The position numbers were made by a program, and so were the translations under genes. 8,931 bases of DNA. Origin: Marmoricola sp. (GTDB taxonomy: Bacteria > Actinomycetota > Actinomycetes > Propionibacteriales > Nocardioidaceae). The notes under the pieces were generated by a model. That model saw only the letters and a program-made list of their open reading frames with translations. It did not search any database and was not told the DNA's origin. Shown here in pieces: positions 1 to 6,146 of the stretch (the first letter of the stretch is position 1; each line of letters begins with the position of its first letter). The DNA is taken from assembly GCA_030151765.1 (NCBI GenBank), contig JASLCW010000460.1:1-8931 (forward strand). Reading direction: 5' to 3'.

Positions 1-5
1 ATCGG

Positions 6-19
6 CGGAGCACTCTCCG
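6..19 (-). terminator. Short hairpin just after the membrane-protein stop
   Basis: On the minus strand the bases directly after the stop codon read CGGAG-AGTG-CTCCG, a five-base-pair GC-rich stem with a four-base loop. The position suits a terminator for the leftward esterase/membrane-protein pair. The stem is short and no T-tract can be seen before the window edge, so the call is weak. Confidence 0.25.
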
Positions 20-484
20 TCAGACCACGGCGCCGTTGTTGCCGTCGAAGGGATCGTCGTCGTGGCCGGTCGGCATGGTGGCGAAGAGATAGCCCAGGCT
101 GACCAGGAAGGCGAGCACGCCGATGGTGACCAGCCAACCGGGTAGCGAAACGACGCGGATGATGGCCAACACGATCATCAGGGTCGGGAGGCCCAGGGTG
201 CCGAGCCAGGCGAGCCCGCGCGCTGTCAGGGGGAGCGGGGCCCGGGGCGGTTCCGGGGGAGTGAAGTGCTCCTCGCGCTCCCACCACTCGGGTTCGGCCT
301 CCGGCTCGGCCACCGGCCGGGCCATCGGTTCGGTCGCCTGTTCCGGGGTGGGCGTGACGGCCTCGGGCGTCTCCGTGGCCGGCATCGCCGGATCGCCGTA
401 GTTGGCCATGATGTCGCGCCAGGCGGCGTCGACGTGGGCGGCATCGAGTTCGGGTTCGCCGTACTCGGGATCGTCGGCCGGCAT
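20..484 (-). CDS. Small two-helix membrane protein with acidic, proline-rich N-terminus
   Basis: This is a 154-residue protein of unknown function. Residues 1-80 are rich in Glu, Pro and Ala and look disordered. They end in a WWEREEHFTPPEPP stretch like the linker seen before the membrane part of many small actinobacterial membrane proteins. Two hydrophobic segments follow, at about 90-112 and 116-137, and then a short Asp-rich tail. I chose the ATG at 484 because GAGG lies six bases upstream and only one base separates it from the stop of the esterase gene (TGA-G-ATG). An in-frame ATG at 517 would add 11 residues inside the esterase gene. The tight junction indicates co-transcription and probable translational coupling with the esterase. 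The sequence supports no enzymatic role; a membrane accessory or scaffold role is only a guess. Confidence 0.85.
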   Translation of the reverse strand: MPADDPEYGEPELDAAHVDAAWRDIMANYGDPAMPATETPEAVTPTPEQATEPMARPVAEPEAEPEWWEREEHFTPPEPPRAPLPLTARGLAWLGTLGLPTLMIVLAIIRVVSLPGWLVTIGVLAFLVSLGYLFATMPTGHDDDPFDGNNGAVV

Positions 485-485
485 C

Positions 486-1271
486 TCAGACCTCGGCGGG
501 TCGTGCCGCCACCACACGGGCGATGAACTCGGCCGACTCGGTGTAGATCGTCTCCGCGTCGTTGTCGATGGTGGCCACGTGGTAACTGTCGGTCAGCACC
601 CGCTCGGTGACATCGGGGGAACCCAGGCCGGCCAGGATGATCCGGGCCGACGACGGGTCGACGACGTGGTCCTCCTCGGACCGGAAGAGCAGGACCGGGC
701 AGGTGATCCGGTCGAGGCCGGCGCGCACCCGCTTCCATGCGGCGACGAGTGAGGCGAGGGCCTTCAGCGGCGTGTGGTCGTAGGCGCCCTCGGTCGCACC
801 GGGCTTCTTGATGTCACCGCCGATCGCCGGGAAGGCCTTCACGACGTGCTTGAGCACCGGGAGCAGCAGCAGTTGCTTGTTGTTGCTCGCGACGGCGGCG
901 TTGACGAGCACCACGCCCGCGATCTCGGGGTGCTTCTCGGCGAGGTCGAGGACCAGTGTGCCGCCCATCGACAGACCGCACACGAAGACCACGTCGCATC
1001 GCGACGCCAGGTCGGCATAGCGCCGCTCGATCTCGGCGGCATAGTCGTCGTACCGGGTCGGCACCATGTTCTTCCAGGTGGTGCCGTGACCGGGGAGCAG
1101 CGGCACCTCGACGGCGTGGCCGAGGGCGGCGAGATGCTCGCCCCAGGGCCGCATCGAGGCGGGAGAGCCGGTGAAGCCGTGACTCAGGAGTACGCCGACC
1201 CGGGGACCCGTCGCGTCCTCGTTTCCCGGCACGGACAAGGGCTGTGCCTCTACTCGGGCCTGCTCACTCAC
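486..1271 (-). CDS. Alpha/beta-hydrolase, Est30-like carboxylesterase / monoacylglycerol lipase
   Basis: This 261-residue serine hydrolase of the alpha/beta-hydrolase fold probably cleaves carboxylic esters or monoacylglycerols in the cytoplasm. No signal peptide is visible. HGFTGSP at 31-37 provides the oxyanion-hole region. GLSMGG at 99-104 is the nucleophile elbow with Ser101. Asp201 (SEEDHVVDP) and His231 (DSYHVATID) complete the triad. The Ser-Asp and Asp-His spacings of 100 and 30 residues match the Geobacillus Est30 layout closely. The GTG start at 1271 lacks a clear Shine-Dalgarno sequence, so the message may be leaderless; a TTG at codon 12 behind GAGG is an alternative start. The gene leads the leftward pair with the small membrane protein and diverges from the PlsC acyltransferase gene, so both sides of the region handle acyl esters. 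The natural substrate is unknown. Confidence 0.9.
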   Translation of the reverse strand: MSEQARVEAQPLSVPGNEDATGPRVGVLLSHGFTGSPASMRPWGEHLAALGHAVEVPLLPGHGTTWKNMVPTRYDDYAAEIERRYADLASRCDVVFVCGLSMGGTLVLDLAEKHPEIAGVVLVNAAVASNNKQLLLLPVLKHVVKAFPAIGGDIKKPGATEGAYDHTPLKALASLVAAWKRVRAGLDRITCPVLLFRSEEDHVVDPSSARIILAGLGSPDVTERVLTDSYHVATIDNDAETIYTESAEFIARVVAARPAEV

Positions 1272-1304
1272 GGACTCATCGTTTCATGCGTCTCCAACAG
1301 CCGC

Positions 1305-1310
1305 TAGGGT
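1305..1310 (+). promoter_or_regulatory. Possible -10 element (TAGGGT) for plsC
   Basis: TAGGGT fits the TANNNT pattern of actinobacterial housekeeping -10 boxes. It would start a transcript near 1317, upstream of the ribosome binding site at 1323 but downstream of the GTG at 1309. No good -35 element is visible, which is common in this phylum. If real, the GTG at 1309 lies outside the message, which supports the TTG start at 1336. Confidence 0.35.
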
Positions 1311-1322
1311 GAGTGCGCCGTC

Positions 1323-1330
1323 GGAGGAGG
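1323..1330 (+). promoter_or_regulatory. Strong ribosome binding site GGAGGAGG deciding the plsC start
   Basis: GGAGGAGG ends five bases before the TTG at 1336. This is a near-ideal Shine-Dalgarno sequence and spacing. The earlier GTG at 1309 has nothing comparable upstream. The TTG start also gives an N-terminus MFYWFLKW that resembles the usual beginning of actinobacterial PlsC proteins. Confidence 0.8.
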
Positions 1331-1335
1331 TCGGG

Positions 1336-2061
1336 TTGTTCTACTGGTTCTTGAAGTGGATCGCACTCGGGCCTTTGCTCCGGGTCGTGTTCCGCCCCCA
1401 GGCCGACGGCCTGGACAATGTGCCCGACGACGGCCCCGCCATCCTGGCCAGCAACCACCTCTCGTACGCCGACTGGCTGTTCATGCCGTTGACCCTTCCG
1501 CGGCGGGTGAGTTTCGTCGCGAAGGCCGAGTACTTCACGACGCCGGGCATCAAGGGCTGGCTGCAGAAGACCTTCTTCAGCGGCTCCGGCCAGATCCCGA
1601 TCGACCGCTCCGGCGCCAATGCCGCCGAGGGCGCGCTGATCTCCGCGAAGGGCGTGCTGGGCCGGGGTGAGCTCTTCGGCATCTACCCCGAGGGCACCCG
1701 CTCCCACGACGGCAGGCTCTACCGCGGCAAGACCGGCGTCGCCCGGCTCGCGCTGGAGACCGGAGTGCCGGTGATCCCGGTCGCCGTCGTCGGCACCGAC
1801 GTGGTGGCGCCCCCGGGCAAGAAGTTCGGCCGGCTGACCCGCCCGATCGTCCGCTTCGGCAAGCCCCTCGACTTCTCGCGCTACGAGGGCATGGAGAACG
1901 ACCGCTACATCCTGCGCTCGATCACCGACGAGATCATGTACGAGATCATGCGGCTCTCCGGCCAGGAGTACGTCGACATGTACGCCACCCGTGCCAAGGA
2001 GGAGGCCAAGCGCACCCGCGCCGAGGCGGCCGTCCCCGAGGCCGATCGCCAGGCCTCTTGA
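1336..2061 (+). CDS. plsC: 1-acyl-sn-glycerol-3-phosphate acyltransferase (PlsC family)
   Basis: The enzyme transfers an acyl chain to lysophosphatidic acid to make phosphatidic acid, the precursor of phospholipids and triacylglycerol, at the inner face of the membrane. With the TTG start the protein has 241 residues. Its four family blocks are in order: NHLSYAD with His41 and Asp46 (HX4D), GQIPIDR at 85-91, YPEGTRS at 117-123, and VPVIPVA at 144-150. The N-terminal 20 residues are hydrophobic and aromatic and could lie on the membrane. The C-terminal 30 residues are charged and helical. The stop overlaps the TTG of the next gene (TTGA), so the two are probably translated together. An upstream GTG at 1309 would add nine residues but sits in a probable promoter. 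The paralogue group cannot be settled; some PlsC-like proteins acylate other glycerolipids. Confidence 0.9.
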   Translation: MFYWFLKWIALGPLLRVVFRPQADGLDNVPDDGPAILASNHLSYADWLFMPLTLPRRVSFVAKAEYFTTPGIKGWLQKTFFSGSGQIPIDRSGANAAEGALISAKGVLGRGELFGIYPEGTRSHDGRLYRGKTGVARLALETGVPVIPVAVVGTDVVAPPGKKFGRLTRPIVRFGKPLDFSRYEGMENDRYILRSITDEIMYEIMRLSGQEYVDMYATRAKEEAKRTRAEAAVPEADRQAS

Positions 2062-2558
2062 CGATCCACGGGGACCATCCCTTCCGGGCCGCGGACAGCG
2101 ACCAGGTACGACGCCTCCGGGCGCGGGTGGGCGCGACGGTCTCGTTGTGGACCGCCGGCGAGGGGACTGACGCCGCCGGGCTGACCGTGTCGTCGTACGT
2201 CGTCGTCAACGGGGAACCGGGGCGCATCGTGGGCGCCCTCGATCCCGATGCCGACCTGACCGAGCGGATCGCCGCGACCGGCCGGGCCGTCGTGCACCTG
2301 CTGGTCTGGCCCGATCGCAATCTCGCGGAGATGTTCGGCGGCACGATGCCGGCACCGGGAGGGGCCTTCGCGCAGGCTGACTTCGTCGCGACGCCGTACG
2401 GTCCCCGGCTGGCGCACGCGACCACCTGGGCCTCCTGCTCGCTGGAGTCGTCGGTGCCCACCGGCTGGTCCGATCTGGTGACGCTGACCATCGACGAAGT
2501 CGCCGTGGGCGAGGGCGACTGGCTGGTTCACGAGGGCGGCAGATTCCGCCATCGGTGA
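2058..2558 (+). CDS. Flavin-reductase-like FMN-binding split-barrel protein
   Basis: This 166-residue protein resembles the flavin reductase / pyridoxamine-phosphate-oxidase-like split-barrel superfamily. GLTVSSY at 41-47 corresponds to the FMN-contacting block (G-hydrophobic-T-x-S-S) of flavin reductases. A later ARLAH-type segment around 116-121 and a terminal beta-rich stretch also fit the fold. Members usually bind FMN and reduce or oxidise small substrates as cytoplasmic dimers, but the substrate here is unknown. It starts at a TTG overlapping the plsC stop by three bases, with only AGG four bases upstream, so expression probably relies on coupling to plsC. I see no biochemical reason for a split-barrel protein beside PlsC. 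Loss of flavin binding cannot be excluded from sequence alone. Confidence 0.72.
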   Translation: MTIHGDHPFRAADSDQVRRLRARVGATVSLWTAGEGTDAAGLTVSSYVVVNGEPGRIVGALDPDADLTERIAATGRAVVHLLVWPDRNLAEMFGGTMPAPGGAFAQADFVATPYGPRLAHATTWASCSLESSVPTGWSDLVTLTIDEVAVGEGDWLVHEGGRFRHR

Positions 2559-2560
2559 TC

Positions 2561-2602
2561 GGCCGTGTCTCAATCCCGGCCCCCGCGGCGTGCGGCACGG
2601 CC
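2561..2602 (+). terminator. Inverted repeat after the plsC operon
   Basis: GGCCGTG at 2561-2567 pairs with CACGGCC at 2596-2602, with a 28-base loop. It begins two bases after the stop of the flavin-reductase-like gene. The stem is GC-rich but the loop is long and there is no T-tract, so termination is only a possibility. It could also be part of the clgR control region. Confidence 0.28.
2583..2595 (+). promoter_or_regulatory. Candidate ClgR-type operator (CCGC-N5-GCGG)
   Basis: The half-sites CCGC and GCGG are separated by five bases. This contains the CGC-N5-GCG core that I recall for Streptomyces ClgR/PopR boxes. It lies 15 bases upstream of the candidate -35 element, a typical place for an activator. 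The flanking bases do not match the fuller consensus, and such a short GC-only core can arise by chance in this DNA. Confidence 0.25.
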
Positions 2603-2610
2603 TCCCGCGC

Positions 2611-2638
2611 GGGAAGAATAGGCCGGGCGGTAGCGTTG
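2611..2638 (+). promoter_or_regulatory. Candidate ECF-sigma promoter of clgR (GGGAAG-N17-CGTTG)
   Basis: GGGAAG at 2611-2616 is followed after 17 bases by CGTTG at 2634-2638. Read as GGAAG-N18-GTT, it differs by one base from the SigR/SigH consensus GGAAT-N18-GTT, and it also resembles SigE sites. It sits 27 bases before the clgR ATG. Stress-sigma control of clgR is established in Corynebacterium and Mycobacterium; that it applies here is inference. A 12-base palindrome TCCCGCGCGGGA (2603-2614) overlaps the -35 half. Confidence 0.45.
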
Positions 2639-2664
2639 GGGGCACTGGACGAGAGGAGCGGGCG

Positions 2665-2967
2665 ATGCCACAGGAGACGGTGTTGTTCCGTGAGGCGCTG
2701 GGCGATGTGCTGCGCCAGGAGCGGGTACGCCGCGGCCTCACGCTGCGCGAGCTCTCCGGCCGGGCCCGGATCAGCCTCGGCTACATCTCCGAGGTCGAGC
2801 GCGGACAGAAGGAAGCCTCCTCCGAACTCCTCGCCTCGCTGTGCGACGCCCTCGAGGTGACGCTGTCCAGCGTGCTGCGCGAGGTGAGCGACTCGATCGC
2901 CGTGGTCGAGGCCCCGATCACGCTGCCGGTCGCCACCGGTGCCGACGTGGTCGCCAGCGCCGCCTGA
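2665..2967 (+). CDS. clgR: XRE-family transcriptional regulator, ClgR/PopR type
   Basis: This is a 100-residue DNA-binding regulator. Residues 9-75 form an XRE helix-turn-helix domain, with the recognition segment SLGYISEVERGQKEAS at 37-52, which is characteristic of ClgR. Known ClgR proteins activate clpP, clpC, lon and related proteolysis genes under stress. The last residues are VVASAA. In Streptomyces PopR and ClgR a C-terminal Ala-Ala exposes the regulator to ClpP-dependent degradation, so a feedback loop is likely here (inference). GAGAGGAG at 2651-2658 lies six bases before the ATG. An upstream in-frame ATG at 2590 would put the start inside the presumed promoter, and I rejected it. 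The gene stands alone between the plsC operon and a convergent WS/DGAT gene. In many actinobacteria clgR lies beside pgsA and cinA, so this copy may be a paralogue. Confidence 0.88.
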   Translation: MPQETVLFREALGDVLRQERVRRGLTLRELSGRARISLGYISEVERGQKEASSELLASLCDALEVTLSSVLREVSDSIAVVEAPITLPVATGADVVASAA

Positions 2968-2970
2968 CAC

Positions 2971-3020
2971 GAGTCGAGTGCCCCAGGACGCGCCATACGA
3001 CGCTCTCCAGCACTCAACTC
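2971..3020. terminator. Inverted repeat between convergent clgR and WS/DGAT genes
   Basis: GAGTCGAGTGC (2971-2981) and GCACTCAACTC (3010-3020) are inverted copies with one mismatch, separated by 28 bases. In RNA of the minus strand the mismatch becomes a G-U pair, so all 11 pairs can form. The repeat fills the 57 bases between the two stop codons, which suits a bidirectional terminator. The long loop and missing T-tract lower certainty. Confidence 0.5.
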
Positions 3021-3024
3021 TTCG

Positions 3025-4428
3025 TCATGGGAGGCCGCAGGCCTTCTCCAGGGCGGTCAGCTCGTCGTCGAGGTGCGTGAGCAACCGCTGCAGGCTCGGC
3101 ACGGTACGCCGGCAACCGGTCAGTCCGAAGTCCATGTTCTCGGCGTACGAGTTGCAGGTGATGTTGAGGGCCATGCCCTGGATCGGGATCGACGCGGGGT
3201 AGGTGCCGACCAGCTTGGCGCCGTTGAAGTACTGCGTCTTCCGCGGCCCCGGGACATTGCTGATGATCAGGTTGAAGGGCGGGCGCGCGACGCCGGTGAG
3301 ACCCAGGGTCGGGATCACGATCGAGGGCGCCATGCCGAGCGCGGACATCGCCAGGATCTGGTTGGGCGTCATGGTGCCGAGCGCATCCTTGCCGTCCTTC
3401 ATCGACTTGTGGATGGCACGCAGCCGGTCGGCGGGATCGTCGAGGTCGGTGCCGAGCTTCACCATCACGGCGCCGACGGCATTGCCGCCCTCGGCGGAGG
3501 CGATGCCGGCGTGCTTGGCGTTGAGGCCGACCGGGACCATCGACACCAGCGAGTCGTCCGGCAGCGCATCATGCTCGATCAGGTAGTTGCGGATCGCGCC
3601 GCTGCACATCGCCAGTACGACGTCGTTGATCGTCGTACGGCTGGACTTGCCGATCGCCCGGATGCGCTCGATCGGCCAGCTCTGCGCGGCGAAGCGGCGG
3701 GAGCCGGTGATCGGCACGTTGAACATCGTCCGGGGGGCGTGCAGCGAGAGCGCCGAGGTCTCGTTGCGGACGCCCTTGCGCAGCGTCTTCACGAAGGCGG
3801 AGGGCATGCCGGCCGCGTCGGAGGCCAGCGCGAGCGCCGAACGTACGGCGTCGACGGGCACCGCCGCCAGCCGCGACTGGGCATCGGACTCGGCGTCGCG
3901 CACCTTGCGGGGCGGCCGGGAGGCGAAGGGCAGCGGCATCTCGCGCAGGTCGGGATCGGAGGTCAGCACGCTCTGCATCAGCCGCATCGCCGAGACTCCG
4001 TCGACGAGCGAGTGGTGCAGCTTGGTGTACATCGCCAGTCGGCCGTCGGCCAGTCCCTCGATGACGTGGTACTCCCACAGCGGCCGCTCGCGGCCCAGCA
4101 TCGTGCTGTGCAGTCGCCCGCAGAGCTCGAGCAGCTCGCGCACGCGGCCGGGCTCGGGGAGTGCGCTGTGCCGCACATGGTGCTCGATGTCGAACTGCTT
4201 GTCCTCGGCCCAGGTCCACGCGCCTGCCGTACGCACCGACCGATAGGGCCGCTTGCGGAAGAGCGGGCTCACCTCCGTGGTGGCGATGCCGGCCTCGTAG
4301 ATCTGCCGGGCGAAGTCTCCCGGTGCGTCGTCGGGCGTCTCGAAGAGCTGCAGGCCGGCCACATGCATCGGCTGGTTGCGGTTCTCGGCGATCAGGAAGG
4401 CGAGTGACGCGGGGTCGATGGCGGCCAT
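3025..4428 (-). CDS. Wax ester synthase / diacylglycerol acyltransferase (WS/DGAT)
   Basis: This 467-residue bifunctional-type O-acyltransferase joins acyl-CoA to a long-chain alcohol (wax ester) or to diacylglycerol (triacylglycerol), usually at the inner membrane or lipid-body surface. The catalytic HHxxxDG motif is HHSLVDG at 138-144. Other family blocks are PLWE at 116-119, the ND motif TINDVVLA near 266-273, and NVPGP at 391-395. Length matches the usual 450-480 residues. The ATG at 4428 follows AGGAGG (4443-4438 on the minus strand) with nine bases between. The gene converges on clgR and diverges from a GMC alcohol dehydrogenase and an aldehyde dehydrogenase, enzymes that could produce or consume the long-chain alcohol substrate. 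Which acceptor it prefers cannot be told from sequence. Family membership is secure. Confidence 0.95.
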   Translation of the reverse strand: MAAIDPASLAFLIAENRNQPMHVAGLQLFETPDDAPGDFARQIYEAGIATTEVSPLFRKRPYRSVRTAGAWTWAEDKQFDIEHHVRHSALPEPGRVRELLELCGRLHSTMLGRERPLWEYHVIEGLADGRLAMYTKLHHSLVDGVSAMRLMQSVLTSDPDLREMPLPFASRPPRKVRDAESDAQSRLAAVPVDAVRSALALASDAAGMPSAFVKTLRKGVRNETSALSLHAPRTMFNVPITGSRRFAAQSWPIERIRAIGKSSRTTINDVVLAMCSGAIRNYLIEHDALPDDSLVSMVPVGLNAKHAGIASAEGGNAVGAVMVKLGTDLDDPADRLRAIHKSMKDGKDALGTMTPNQILAMSALGMAPSIVIPTLGLTGVARPPFNLIISNVPGPRKTQYFNGAKLVGTYPASIPIQGMALNITCNSYAENMDFGLTGCRRTVPSLQRLLTHLDDELTALEKACGLP

Positions 4429-4550
4429 GCGGATGCGCCTCCTGGGTTTGGGGGGATGGGTGGGCTGAGACTAGTCCTCCGGCTGTACGAAAGTTGAGAC
4501 CTTCCGCCAGTTCCTTGCGCCGCGGCCCGAGGTTGGCGACAGTTGTCCCT
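4429..4550. promoter_or_regulatory. Divergent control region between WS/DGAT and GMC genes
   Basis: These 122 bases are the longest gap in the window and must hold the promoters of both divergent genes. They contain the AGGAGG of the WS/DGAT gene, a G-rich run (4444-4464), the eight-base palindrome GACTAGTC (4469-4476), and a TTGAGA (4494-4499) that resembles a -35 box but has no matching -10. I could not assign a confident promoter or operator. Confidence 0.6.
4444..4464 (+). other. G-quadruplex-like run
   Basis: Four guanine tracts of 3, 6, 3 and 3 bases are separated by loops of 3, 2 and 1 bases, fitting the classic G3-loop rule for an intramolecular quadruplex. It lies on the plus strand in the divergent region, just upstream of the WS/DGAT ribosome binding site. 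In the WS/DGAT message the same stretch is C-rich. Confidence 0.5.
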
Positions 4551-6146
4551 GTGACCTTGCCACCATCACTGTCAACGTCGGCCGACTACGTGATCGTCGG
4601 TGGCGGCAGTGCGGGCGCCGTCCTCGCGGCCCGGCTGACCGAGGACCCCGGCGTACGCGTGATCCTCCTCGAGGCGGGTCCTGCGCCCGAGGCCGACGAG
4701 ATCGCCATCCCGGCCGCCTTCGCCAGTCTCTTCAAGACCAAATGGGACTGGAACTACACGACCACCGAGCAGAAGCAGTTGCACGGCCGTACGACGTACT
4801 GGCCGCGCATGAAGGCCCTCGGTGGCTGTTCGTCGATGAACGCGATGATCTACATCCGCGGCAACCGGGCCGACTACGACAGCTGGCGCGACCACTTCGG
4901 TGCCACCGGCTGGGGCTACGACGAGGTCCTGCCGTACTTCGTCAAGGCCGAGTCGAACACCCGTCTGTCCGGGCCTTACCACGGCACCGAGGGGCCGCTG
5001 CACGTCGAGGACCGCCGCTACACCCACGAGACCTGCGACTGGTGGGTCGAGTCCGCGGTCATGTCCGGGATGAAGCCCACCGACGACTTCAACGGCTCCG
5101 AACAGGAGGGCGCCGGCCGCTATCAGGTGACCTGCCGCAAGGGCCACCGCTGGTCCACGTACGACGCCTACCTGGCGCCCGCCATGAAGCGCCCCAACCT
5201 GCAGGTGCGCACCGGCGTGCTCGTCACCGGCATCGAGCTCGAGGGGGAGCGAGCCACCGGCGTGCGATGTCGTACCGGAGCGACCGAGACGATCGTCTCC
5301 GCGAGCCGTGAGGTGCTGCTCTGCGGTGGTGCCGTGAACAGCCCGCAGCTGCTGATGCTCTCCGGCATCGGACCGGGGGCACACCTGCGCGAGCACGGCA
5401 TCGACGTACGCGTCGAGGCTCCCGGTGTCGGCCAGCACCTGCAGGACCACCCGGTCGTCCCGGTGATCTTCGAGACCCAGGGCACCACCGACCTGGCCGA
5501 CTTCAACAATGTCACCAACCTGCTGAAGTGGAAGGCCACCGGGCGCGGTCCGCTGACCTCCAATGTCGGCGAGGCCGGTGGCTTCTGGCACAGCCGCGAA
5601 GGCCTGTCGGCGCCGGACATCCAGTTCCACGTCGCACCCTCGGGCTTCTACGACAACGGCTTCCACGAGCCGACGCGGCGGATGTTCACCGCCGCCCCGA
5701 CGCTCGTGTCCGTGGCCAGCAGGGGATCGCTGCGGCTGCGCTCGGCCGATCCCACCTGGCGGCCGGAGATCGACGCCGGCTACTACGACGACCCGAGCGA
5801 TCTCGACGCGATGCTCGCCGGCGTGCGCAAGGCCTGGGAGATCCTCGGCGGCGGGCCCCTCGGCGCACACGTGACGAAGCCGTGGCAGCTGCCCGCGCAG
5901 CCGACCGAGGACGATTTCGTCGAGCACATCCGCACGTGGACGCAGACGCTCTATCACCCCGTCGCCACGTGTGCGATGGGCGGCGGGGACGAGGCCGTCG
6001 TCGATCCGTCGCTGAAGGTCCGCGGCGTCGACGGGCTCCGTGTCGTCGATGCCTCGGTGATGCCCGCCGTACCTCGTGGAAACACCAATGCCCCCACCAT
6101 CATGGTGGCCGAGAAGGCCGCCGATCTGATCAGGAGTGAATGCTGA
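4551..6146 (+). CDS. GMC-family FAD-dependent alcohol dehydrogenase / choline-dehydrogenase-like
   Basis: This 531-residue flavoprotein oxidises an alcohol to an aldehyde. The N-terminal Rossmann motif is VGGGSAG at 16-22, with Glu41 (LLEAG) to bind the FAD ribose. GMC signature 1 lies around 85-108 (LGGCSSMN) and signature 2 around 259-275 (NSPQLLMLSGIGP). The catalytic pair is His469 (HPVATCAMG, where HPVGTCAMG is more usual) and Asn513 (GNTNAPTI). Length is typical for BetA/AlkJ-like enzymes. The open frame continues upstream to 4161, antisense to the WS/DGAT gene, but homology starts just after GTG 4551. That GTG has no good Shine-Dalgarno sequence; GAGG is 18 bases away. TTG 4533 and TTG 4557 are alternatives. 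The stop overlaps the aldehyde dehydrogenase start. Long-chain alcohol is a reasonable but unproven substrate; choline or a polyethylene-glycol-type alcohol is also possible. Confidence 0.92.
   Translation: MTLPPSLSTSADYVIVGGGSAGAVLAARLTEDPGVRVILLEAGPAPEADEIAIPAAFASLFKTKWDWNYTTTEQKQLHGRTTYWPRMKALGGCSSMNAMIYIRGNRADYDSWRDHFGATGWGYDEVLPYFVKAESNTRLSGPYHGTEGPLHVEDRRYTHETCDWWVESAVMSGMKPTDDFNGSEQEGAGRYQVTCRKGHRWSTYDAYLAPAMKRPNLQVRTGVLVTGIELEGERATGVRCRTGATETIVSASREVLLCGGAVNSPQLLMLSGIGPGAHLREHGIDVRVEAPGVGQHLQDHPVVPVIFETQGTTDLADFNNVTNLLKWKATGRGPLTSNVGEAGGFWHSREGLSAPDIQFHVAPSGFYDNGFHEPTRRMFTAAPTLVSVASRGSLRLRSADPTWRPEIDAGYYDDPSDLDAMLAGVRKAWEILGGGPLGAHVTKPWQLPAQPTEDDFVEHIRTWTQTLYHPVATCAMGGGDEAVVDPSLKVRGVDGLRVVDASVMPAVPRGNTNAPTIMVAEKAADLIRSEC
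6132..6136 (+). promoter_or_regulatory. Ribosome binding site AGGAG deciding the ALDH start
   Basis: AGGAG lies nine bases before ATG 6146 but only three before the in-frame ATG 6140. The spacing favours ATG 6146, which overlaps the GMC stop by one base (TGATG). The two starts differ by two residues. Confidence 0.65.

Noticed and set aside
2590..2664. 25-codon N-terminal extension of ClgR from ATG 2590
   Set aside because: It overlaps the candidate promoter. ATG 2665 has GAGAGGAG at ideal spacing and gives the usual ClgR beginning.
3073..4407. 444-codon plus-strand open frame antisense to the WS/DGAT gene
   Set aside because: The predicted product is an Arg/Gly/His/Val-rich composition typical of high-GC antisense frames. 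It shows no domain, while the opposite strand has all the WS/DGAT motifs.
4538..4548. GACA-GT-TGTC inverted repeat just before the GMC start as an operator
   Set aside because: Only four bases per arm and no matching second copy were found, so chance occurrence is likely.
4161..4550. Upstream in-frame extension of the GMC gene by 130 codons
   Set aside because: It is antisense to the WS/DGAT gene and rich in Arg and Cys. FAD-domain homology begins just after GTG 4551, giving the normal family length.
4572..5957. 461-codon minus-strand frame antisense to the GMC gene, and the 416-codon one at 7590-8840 antisense to FUSC
   Set aside because: Both are composition-driven shadows of well-recognised genes and have no credible start region or domain.
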